Below, piece by piece: positions 1 to 5,916 of a DNA stretch of 9,399 nucleotides (positions within the stretch are counted from its first letter, which is position 1; every line of letters starts with the position of its first letter). This stretch comes from Deltaproteobacteria bacterium. Lineage in GTDB: Bacteria; Desulfobacterota; Desulfarculia; Desulfarculales; Desulfarculaceae. Below the pieces are notes generated by a model. It was not told where the DNA came from and did no database searches. It worked only from the letters and a program-made list of their open reading frames with translations. The DNA lies in NCBI GenBank assembly GCA_021815655.1, contig JAKAGJ010000043.1, positions 1-9,399 of the forward strand. The letters run 5' to 3'. The position numbers and the translations under genes were made by a program.

Positions 1-427
1 CGGCCTGCCCAGCGAGGCCCAGTGGGAATATGCCGCCCGTGCCGGCACCACCACGCCCTTTTACACCGGCCACACCATCACCACCGACCAGGCCAACTAC
101 TTCGGCCGGCGTCCCTACGACGGCGGCCCCGTGGGCATCTACCGCCAGGACAGCACGCCGGTGGGCAGCTTTCCCGCCAACCCCTGGGGTCTCAAGGACA
201 TGCACGGCAATGTCTGGCAGTGGTGCGCCGATTGGTTCGACCCCGGCTACTATGCCGGTTCCCCGCTGACCGACCCTCCGGGTCCCGCCCAGGGACGGGA
301 GCGGGTGCTGCGCGGCGGGGCCTGGAACCTGCCAGCCGAGGACGTGCGCTCGGCGCGGCGCTATGGCCGGCCGCCGCAGTTGGGGCACAACCTGGTGGGC
401 TTCCGCCTGGCCAGCCCGGCCGACTAG
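1..427 (+). CDS. SUMF1/FGE-sulfatase-fold domain protein, 3' part (5' end outside window)
   Basis: The open frame enters from the left edge (first full codon at base 2) and ends at TAG 425-427, giving about 141 C-terminal residues. Family hallmarks in order are GLPSEAQWEYAARAGT at the start, a GLKDMHGNVWQWCADW block at roughly residues 61-76, RVLRGGAW at about 101-108, an RSARR segment, and a terminal VGFRLA. This is the C-type-lectin-like core of the formylglycine-generating-enzyme/SUMF1 family, known from sulfatase-activating enzymes, EgtB-like oxidases and many proteins of unknown role. True FGEs carry two reactive cysteines between the RGG-W motif and the final GFR. None is present here, and the only visible Cys lies in WQWCADW. 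I infer that it does not make formylglycine and may be a binding or non-oxidase member. Signal peptide and N-terminal domains cannot be judged because the start is missing. Confidence 0.88.
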   Translation, partial: GLPSEAQWEYAARAGTTTPFYTGHTITTDQANYFGRRPYDGGPVGIYRQDSTPVGSFPANPWGLKDMHGNVWQWCADWFDPGYYAGSPLTDPPGPAQGRERVLRGGAWNLPAEDVRSARRYGRPPQLGHNLVGFRLASPAD

Positions 428-463
428 TACCGGAGCCGGGAAATTGCCAACCCGGCCGGCGGG

Positions 464-474
464 TGTGCTAGCAT
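464..474 (+). promoter_or_regulatory. possible extended -10 promoter for the transporter fusion gene
   Basis: TGTGCTAGCAT contains TGC followed by TAGCAT (469-474), an extended -10-like arrangement. TTGCCA at 444-449 could be a -35, but the 19-bp spacer is long. Transcription would begin near base 481, about 30 nt before the ATG at 511. A near-identical 11-mer lies on the minus strand upstream of gshB (5683-5693), which slightly strengthens the call. A 6-bp dyad (435-440 with 451-456) overlaps the -35 candidate. It may end the upstream gene, but it has no T-run. Confidence 0.35.
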
Positions 475-510
475 AAGCCCAGTCCTAAACAAGGAAAGGC
501 CTCCAGCCCA

Positions 511-3500
511 ATGACCTCGCCCCTGCGCAAATGGCTCGACATCCAGCCGGAGGAAGTGGGCCTGTTCCTATGGACCGCGGCCCTGTTCTTTATGATGCGC
601 AACAGCGACCTTATCTTCGACAACTTCGTGGAGACGGTCTTTTTGAAGCGCTTCGGCGTGAAGTACCTGCCCATGGTCTACATGGCCAACTCCGTGGTCA
701 CCTTCTTCAGCATGGGCGCCCTGATGGGGCTCTTGATGCGCGTGTCCAGCGGGCGGCTTTTGCGCAACATGCTGGTCTGCTTTGGTCTGACCCTGGCGGC
801 CCTGCGCGCCGTGGTGGCCATGGAGGTAAGCTTCGTCTACCCGCTGTTGTTTCTGCTGCGCTCCCAGGTGGAAGCCCTGAACAACCTGGTCTTCTGGAAC
901 ATGGCCAATGACCTGTTCAACACCCGCCAGTCCAAGCGACTGTTTCCGCTCATCTCGGCCGGCGGCGTGCTGGGGGCCATCATGGCCAGCTTCAGCACCC
1001 CGCCCCTGGCCAAGGCGGTCAGCCTGAACAACTTCATGCTGGTCTATACCGTGCTGTGCTTCATGGCCGCCGCTGTGGTCTGGCGCATCTCCCAGCTGTT
1101 CCCCACCCTGTCCCTGAACGAGCGGCGCGAGTCCAAGGGACAGAAACGGCCCACCCTGGTGGAGGAGCTGAAAAACGTCTGGCCCCTGATCCGCACCTCC
1201 ACCCTGGTGATGATAATGGTGCTCATCACCTTCCTGCCCAACGTCATGATCCCCATCATGAACTATCAGTTCAACTTCGCCGTCAACGCCGCCTTCAAGT
1301 CCGAGGGCGGCATGCTCAACTTCTTTGGCTGGTTCCGGGGCGGGCTTTACATCATCAGCTTCATCATCCTGATGTTCGTGGGCAAGATATACGGCCGCTG
1401 GGGCCTGCCCGTGGCGCTGATGTTCCACCCCGCCAACTACATGATCGCCTTCATGGCGCTTCTGGCGCGCTTCGACATCTTCTCGGCCATGTACTCGCGC
1501 ATCTCCACCAGCGTGCTGCGCGACACCATCAACAATCCCGCCCGCGAGGTCTTGATGGGGCTTTTCCCGCCCCAGAACCGGGCGGTGATGAAGACCTTCC
1601 TGCGCGGCACCGTGGTGCGCATCGGCATAATACTGGGCTCGGCCGCCACCATGCTCTGCCAGGGCCTGATCCATCCCCGCTACCTGTCCATCGTGGGCCT
1701 GGTCTTCGGCAGTGGCTGGGTGGCCGTCTCCATCTGGCTTAAAAAGGCCTACCCCCGCATCCTGCTGGACCTCATCTCCAAGGACACCGTGGACCTCAAG
1801 TCCCTGGAGCGCTCGGACCTGGAGGACCTGTTCCAGGACCGCGACGCCCAGACCCAGCTCACCCTGGCCTGCCGCCAGGCCCAGGGCGCCGACTGCGTGT
1901 GGTACGCCGAGATGCTGCGCGGCCGCGAGGTGGAGGGCCTGGACCAACTCTTGCTGGAGCTGTTGCCCGGCAAGGACCAGGACGCGGTGCTGGGGCTGCT
2001 GCCCCTGGTTTCTCCCCAGGCGGGGTCCAAGGCCCTGGAGGTCTATGCCCGCCTGGCCGACCCGGCCAACCCCGAGCTGTGCCGGGCCTTGGCCCAGGCC
2101 GCCGGCCGCCAGGGCGCCGAACAGGCCGAGGCCCTGCTGCGGCAATTTTTGGACCCCAAGTACGACCTTGGCACCCAGGCCCAGGCCATGATCGGGCTCT
2201 ATCGCCACGATCCCCAGGCCATGGCCCGGCGCATCGCGGACTGGCTGGAGGCGGACACCCTGGAGCGGCGCCTGGCCGGGGTGCAGGCCGCCGGCGGCTC
2301 CGGGGACCAAGCCTTCCTGCCCCGCCTGCGCGGCATGTTAAAAAACGAGACCGACGTCACTCTGGTCGGGCAGCTCCTGGTGGCCCTGGAGCGCCTGGGT
2401 GATCCCGACCTGCGCGAGGAAGTGCTGGCCCGCCTGGCCGCCGACCCCGAGGGGCTGCCCCGGGAGCTTCTGGAGGCCTTCGCGGTGGCCGACGAGCCCT
2501 CGGCCCGGGCCTTCATCGGCCTCTTGGGGCATGGCTCCCAGCCCCTGCGCGACCTGGCCCTGCGCAAGCTGGGCGAGGCCGACGAACTGGACAGCGCCCT
2601 GTTGATCGAGTCGCTGAGCACCCCCAACCGCCAGGTGCGCGAGGGGCTTTTCCAGCTCATGGAATCGCTCAAGATCAGCGACCGCGAGATCATGACCTTC
2701 GCCCGCAACCAGCTGGCACGCTCCTATTTCTACCTGATGGAGGAGCGGGCCGTGGCCCGCCTGTTAAAGCCAGGCCCGGCCAACGACCTGCTCAGGCAGC
2801 ACTTCCTGGAGATGATGCACGCCCGGGTGCAGACCATCCTGCGGGTGCTGGAGACCCAGGACACATCGCGCAACATGCGCGTGGTGCTCAGGGGCCTGGG
2901 CTCGGCCGACAAGCGCCTGCGGGCCAACGCCGTGGAGGCCCTGGAAACCATCCTGGGGCGCCATCTCTCGCGGGCCATGGTGCCTCTCCTGGAGCAGTCC
3001 GACCCGGCCGAGCTCCTGGCCGCCGGGCAGCGTCACTTCAAGTTCAGCCAGGCCCTGGAGGACCGCCACCAGCTGACCGAGTATCTGCTGGGCCGGCGCA
3101 ACTGGGTAACCCTGGCCTTGTTCCTGGAATACCTGGCCCAGGACAGCGACCCGGAGGCCTATGCCCGGGGGCTTAAACTCCTGGGCCAATTCGACGACCC
3201 CGTGGTCAAGGAGCGGGTCACCCGCCTGGTGATCGCCCGGAACGCGGCCTCGGGAAAGGAGACGGCCAGCATGGCGGACAAGCCCACCAGCCTGTCGGAG
3301 AAGATTCTTTTGCTCAAGGGCATGGAGATGCTCTCCGGCCTGGCGGTAAGCGAGCTGGCCGCCGTGGCCGCCGTGGCCGAGGAGGTTTCCGTGGCCGCCG
3401 GCGAGGCGATCATCCGCGAGGGCGAGATCGGCGACACCATGTATTTCGTGGTGTCGGGCCGGGCCCAGGTGAGCAAGGTGGCCGAGGCCGGCTGCCAGAT

Positions 3501-3747
3501 CGAGTTGGCCACGTTGGAGCCGGGGCAGTATTTCGGCGAGATGGCCCTGTTCGACAACCTGGAGCGCTCGGCCACGGTAACGGCCCTGGAGCCCACCAAA
3601 CTCTTGATGCTCCACCGGCGCGAGTTCAACGAGGTGGTGCGGGAGTATCCCCAGGTGGCCATGCAGATCTGCACCGACCTGAGCCGGCGGGTGCGCCACC
3701 TGCAAGGCAAGATACAGGGCCTACAGGCCTGCGAATGGACCGGCTAG
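511..3747 (+). CDS. NTT/MFS-like transporter fused to HEAT repeats and a C-terminal cyclic-nucleotide-binding domain
   Basis: A 1078-residue inner-membrane protein. Residues 1 to about 410 hold many hydrophobic segments (for example around 18-30, 60-78, 82-100, 165-192, 230-250 and 280-300) and an N-D-L-F-N-T-R-Q-S-K-R-L-F stretch followed by a glycine-rich helix, which resembles Npt1/Npt2 (ATP/ADP translocase, NTT) proteins of free-living bacteria. Residues about 430-900 are soluble, Leu/Ala-rich helical repeats of HEAT/PBS-lyase type; the clearest is near 791-815 (SADKRLRANAVEALETIL). Residues about 925-1065 form a cNMP-binding domain with GDTMYFVVSG and a phosphate-binding cassette, FGEMALFDNLERSATV at 1008-1023, keeping the canonical Glu1010 and Arg1019. 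A purine-rich AAGGAAAGG lies 11 nt before the ATG. The domain order suggests transport or sensing gated by a cyclic nucleotide, with HEAT repeats as linker or docking surface. The substrate is unknown and nucleotide transport is not demonstrated. No frameshift or domain break is visible. Confidence 0.88.
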   Translation: MTSPLRKWLDIQPEEVGLFLWTAALFFMMRNSDLIFDNFVETVFLKRFGVKYLPMVYMANSVVTFFSMGALMGLLMRVSSGRLLRNMLVCFGLTLAALRAVVAMEVSFVYPLLFLLRSQVEALNNLVFWNMANDLFNTRQSKRLFPLISAGGVLGAIMASFSTPPLAKAVSLNNFMLVYTVLCFMAAAVVWRISQLFPTLSLNERRESKGQKRPTLVEELKNVWPLIRTSTLVMIMVLITFLPNVMIPIMNYQFNFAVNAAFKSEGGMLNFFGWFRGGLYIISFIILMFVGKIYGRWGLPVALMFHPANYMIAFMALLARFDIFSAMYSRISTSVLRDTINNPAREVLMGLFPPQNRAVMKTFLRGTVVRIGIILGSAATMLCQGLIHPRYLSIVGLVFGSGWVAVSIWLKKAYPRILLDLISKDTVDLKSLERSDLEDLFQDRDAQTQLTLACRQAQGADCVWYAEMLRGREVEGLDQLLLELLPGKDQDAVLGLLPLVSPQAGSKALEVYARLADPANPELCRALAQAAGRQGAEQAEALLRQFLDPKYDLGTQAQAMIGLYRHDPQAMARRIADWLEADTLERRLAGVQAAGGSGDQAFLPRLRGMLKNETDVTLVGQLLVALERLGDPDLREEVLARLAADPEGLPRELLEAFAVADEPSARAFIGLLGHGSQPLRDLALRKLGEADELDSALLIESLSTPNRQVREGLFQLMESLKISDREIMTFARNQLARSYFYLMEERAVARLLKPGPANDLLRQHFLEMMHARVQTILRVLETQDTSRNMRVVLRGLGSADKRLRANAVEALETILGRHLSRAMVPLLEQSDPAELLAAGQRHFKFSQALEDRHQLTEYLLGRRNWVTLALFLEYLAQDSDPEAYARGLKLLGQFDDPVVKERVTRLVIARNAASGKETASMADKPTSLSEKILLLKGMEMLSGLAVSELAAVAAVAEEVSVAAGEAIIREGEIGDTMYFVVSGRAQVSKVAEAGCQIELATLEPGQYFGEMALFDNLERSATVTALEPTKLLMLHRREFNEVVREYPQVAMQICTDLSRRVRHLQGKIQGLQACEWTG

Positions 3748-3758
3748 AACCACGCCTC

Positions 3759-3777
3759 CGATCAATCCGCGATCAAT
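3759..3777. repeat. tandem 8-bp direct repeat CGATCAAT, 11-bp period
   Basis: CGATCAAT occurs at 3759-3766 and again at 3770-3777, so the copies are offset by 11 bp, about one helical turn. They lie just after the stop codon of the transporter fusion and before the long hairpin. They may be a binding site or a small duplication. No function can be assigned. Confidence 0.5.
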
Positions 3778-3794
3778 AGTCATCCATGGTCCGC

Positions 3795-3839
3795 ATACCG
3801 ATAGGCGTTCAAACTCCACGTTTGAACGCCTGTCGGTAT
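3795..3839 (+). terminator. 19-bp-stem hairpin between convergent genes, probable transcription end signal
   Basis: ATACCGATAGGCGTTCAAA (3795-3813) faces TTTGAACGCCTGTCGGTAT (3821-3839) across a 7-nt loop. In plus-strand RNA all 19 positions pair, one as a U-G wobble. In minus-strand RNA the same position becomes a C-A mismatch, so the structure is best on the plus transcript, downstream of the transporter fusion. Its last base is the third base of the stop codon of the minus-strand amidohydrolase gene (3839-3841). There is no T-run on either side, so it is not a classic intrinsic terminator. It could block read-through, stabilise a 3' end, or be a dispersed palindromic repeat. Confidence 0.5.
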
Positions 3840-4582
3840 CAGAGGCCGGCGGCGAACTCCATCAGCGCCCCCCGCACCCGCCGGCGCACCTGATCCAACC
3901 GGGAGGCGATGAGTTCCTGCCGCTCAAGGTCCAGGTACAGCCCCTTGTTTAGCTCCACCTGGGCCGCCATGAGCCCGCGGGCCATCAGCGCCGGACCATA
4001 GTGGCGTGTGATGAAGCCGCCGCTGTAGGGGGTGTTGTAGGCCACCTCCAGCCCTTGGGCCGTCAAGGCCTGGCCCAAACGCCGCAGCATCTCCATGGAG
4101 CAGGTCTGTCCCCCCCGATTGCCCAGCACCACCTCGGCCCGGCTTCGGCCGGCGTCGGGGGCCCTGGCCGGCCCCACGGGGTCCATGGCGTGGCAATCCA
4201 GGAAAGCCCTTAGCCCAGGGGTCAAGAGGGCCTGGGCCAGGCGCTGGTGATAGGGGCGGTAATAGGCCGCGATACGCCGCTCGACCTCGGCCGGGTCCGG
4301 CTCCTGGCCGGTCCGGAAGACCGGCCGGCCGCCGAAGCTCAAGCTGGCCACCACGCCTTGGGGGCCCAGGTCGGCGGGGTCGCGGTTGAGGTCCACGGCC
4401 AGCCGCGACCAGGGGGCCGCCAGGGTGGCCAGCACCGGCAGGCCGGCGAAAATCTCGGCGGTGCCCAGGTCGGCCTCCACCCGGGCCTTCAAGGGGTCCA
4501 GGGCCAGGGTGGGGGCGATCTCCGGCGGCAAGGCGCTGGAGCAGTGGGGCAGGCTGATGACCAGGGGCAGGGTCACGGCCAT
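3839..4582 (-). CDS. N-formylglutamate amidohydrolase family protein
   Basis: 247 residues. Family motifs run through the whole length: PHCSS at 12-16, an acidic VEADLGT at 35-41, SRLAVDLNR at 59-67, YYRPYH at 107-112, LDCHAM at 128-133, VVLGNR at 151-156, GGFITRHYG at 188-196 and QVELNKGLYLD at 208-218. The family (HutG type, zinc-peptidase-like fold) hydrolyses N-formyl-L-glutamate to formate and glutamate. His13 and His131 are likely metal ligands by analogy. The frame can be opened at TTG 4585, but ATG 4582 is preferred: it shares its A with the TGA stop of the upstream gshB gene (TGATG), a usual sign of translational coupling. No signal peptide is seen, so the enzyme is probably cytoplasmic. 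No other histidine-degradation genes are nearby, so a role in histidine use is not supported. The natural substrate may be another glutamyl or acyl amide made by the coupled ligase (inference). Confidence 0.87.
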   Translation of the reverse strand: MAVTLPLVISLPHCSSALPPEIAPTLALDPLKARVEADLGTAEIFAGLPVLATLAAPWSRLAVDLNRDPADLGPQGVVASLSFGGRPVFRTGQEPDPAEVERRIAAYYRPYHQRLAQALLTPGLRAFLDCHAMDPVGPARAPDAGRSRAEVVLGNRGGQTCSMEMLRRLGQALTAQGLEVAYNTPYSGGFITRHYGPALMARGLMAAQVELNKGLYLDLERQELIASRLDQVRRRVRGALMEFAAGL

Positions 4583-5580
4583 CAAGCCCGGCGGGCGCGT
4601 TTCTGCAGCACCCGTTCCTCCACCCAGTCGATGACCGAGGCCTCGATCTTGAGATTGCTCAGGCGGTTGATGCGCGGGATGCCGCCGGGGCTGACCACGT
4701 TGATCTCCACCAGCTTGTCGCCGATGATGTCCACCCCCACGAAGAACAGCCGGTCCTTGACCAGGCGGTCCTTGATGTGCTCGCAGATGCGGCGGTCGCT
4801 GTCGCTGATCTCGTGGCGGGCGGCGCTGGCCCCGGCGTGGATGTTGGTGCGGAAATCGCCCTCGGCGGGGATGCGCTTCATGGCCCCCAGTATCTCGCCG
4901 TTCAAGAGCAGGATGCGCACGTCGCCCTGGGTCTTGACCGCCTCCAGATACTCCTGGACCATGATGGCCTGGCGACGGGGATAGGGCTCATTGGCCTGCA
5001 CGTAGTAGTTGATGAGCGAGTTCAAGTTGTCGCGGTCCTGCACGCTGACCTTGATGACGCCCTCGCCGCCGAAGCGTTGCAGGGGCTTGACCACCATGGC
5101 CCCGCCGAACTCCTCGATGATCTTCTTGAGGCGGCCGGGATCGCGGGAGACGTGGGTCTCGGGGATGATGTCGGGGAAATTAAGCAGGTATAGCTTGCTG
5201 TTGGCCACCATCTGCCCCACGGTGCCGTTGATGACGAAGACCTGCTCGTTGACCGGGGTGAGGAACTCCATGGTCTGGTAGATCAAGGGCGGGTCCTTGC
5301 GCAGGAACAGGGCGTCCAGGTCGGTGATCTGCTCGTAGATCAGGTCTTCCTTGCGCAGGCAGGCGATGGCCGCCTGCCAGTACTGGTTCATCTCCAGGCC
5401 GCGATCCACGGTGACGTTGCGCATGCGGGCCACCAGACGGCTGGCGCGCACGTAGACGTCATGGGGCTCCAGGAAGAATACGGTGTGCCCCCGCTGGTTG
5501 CACTCGTACATCAGGTGGCTGGTGGTTTCCCACAGAGGATCAATGGACTCCAGAGAGTCCATCATGAAGGCGATTTTCAT
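4582..5580 (-). CDS. gshB: glutathione synthetase-like ATP-grasp ligase
   Basis: 332 residues, close to the usual bacterial GshB length of about 315. The N-terminal GshB domain opens with MKIAFMMDSL and contains LFLRKDPP (91-98). The ATP-grasp part has VVKPL (163-167, Lys165), a glycine-rich loop RFGGEGV (169-175), DVRILLLNGE (220-229), RIPAEGDFRTNIHAG (236-250) and VGVDIIGDKLVEIN (281-294), with Glu292 and Asn294 as expected metal ligands. These match the E. coli GshB signature segments in order. The known reaction joins gamma-glutamylcysteine to glycine using ATP in the cytoplasm. An AGGAAGGA ribosome-binding site (5587-5594) sits 6 nt before ATG 5580. It is first in an operon with an amidohydrolase, overlapping it by TGATG. 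No gshA is in the window, so a different dipeptide acceptor is possible. The tail after SPGG differs from the E. coli end, which may affect specificity. Confidence 0.87.
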   Translation of the reverse strand: MKIAFMMDSLESIDPLWETTSHLMYECNQRGHTVFFLEPHDVYVRASRLVARMRNVTVDRGLEMNQYWQAAIACLRKEDLIYEQITDLDALFLRKDPPLIYQTMEFLTPVNEQVFVINGTVGQMVANSKLYLLNFPDIIPETHVSRDPGRLKKIIEEFGGAMVVKPLQRFGGEGVIKVSVQDRDNLNSLINYYVQANEPYPRRQAIMVQEYLEAVKTQGDVRILLLNGEILGAMKRIPAEGDFRTNIHAGASAARHEISDSDRRICEHIKDRLVKDRLFFVGVDIIGDKLVEINVVSPGGIPRINRLSNLKIEASVIDWVEERVLQKRARRA

Positions 5581-5916
5581 GTTGCATCCTTCCTGGGCCG
5601 GCCCCTAACGCCGCCGCCCGCGGTCCCCACCCAAGGCGGCGGCTGGACAGCCCCCCGGAGGGAGGCGCCAGCCGGCTGTCTAATCCTAGCACATTGCGGG
5701 GGGCTGGGCGTTTCAATTATGTAACAGGGAGGCCGGCCGCCGCCGGCGCTCCAGGCTGTGGACGGCCGGCCATTATCGTGATGTGCAACGGCCAGCCTGG
5801 CGGTATCATTTTCCTTGGAGGCCCTGCCTGGGCCGGCCGATCAACAGGCCACCCGCCGCCGGCGTTCCGCGCGGCCGGGCGGCGCTTTCCGGCAAGATGA
5901 AAGGCGAGTACCCATC
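5581..5916. other. divergent intergenic region between the gshB operon and the M16 protease gene
   Basis: 336 bp without a convincing gene. It holds the gshB ribosome-binding site and candidate promoter; a dyad GACAGCC/GGCTGTC (5646-5652 with 5674-5680) at the expected gshB transcription start; an 8-bp dyad CCAGGCTG/CAGCCTGG (5751-5758 with 5793-5800); and a 16-bp direct repeat with one mismatch (5737-5752 and 5853-5868). TATCAT at 5804-5809 is a possible -10 toward the protease gene, without a good -35. The protease frame stays open upstream to a TTG at 5815, but that stretch lacks protein-like character. Confidence 0.55.
5683..5693 (-). promoter_or_regulatory. possible extended -10 promoter for the gshB operon
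   Basis: On the minus strand the bases read TGTGCTAGGAT, with an extended TG one base before TAGGAT. It matches the 11-mer upstream of the transporter fusion at 10 of 11 positions. TTGAAA (5716-5711) lies upstream but 22 bp away, too far for a standard -35. A start near 5676 would give a leader of about 95 nt ahead of gshB. Confidence 0.35.

Noticed and set aside
568..2310. Long antisense open frame of 580 codons opposite the transporter fusion
   Set aside because: It is a shadow of the GC-rich codon bias of the real gene: His/Gln/Gly-rich, low complexity, no family motifs, and no ribosome-binding site.
2764..3705. Antisense open frame opposite the HEAT and cNMP part of the fusion
   Set aside because: It has a shadow composition and no recognisable domain. 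The plus frame has canonical cNMP-binding residues.
4247..4984. Plus-strand open frame across the amidohydrolase/gshB junction
   Set aside because: It overlaps two well-supported minus-strand genes, and its product is low-complexity with no motif.
5731..5838. Three GGCCGGCC octamers as a possible regulatory array
   Set aside because: The octamer also occurs inside genes in this window (for example near 365, 4166 and 6445), so it is common in this composition.
5815..5916. Upstream TTG start for the M16 protease
   Set aside because: It would place about 34 Arg/Pro-rich residues before a textbook signal peptide. ATG 5917 has a ribosome-binding site and the right N-terminus.
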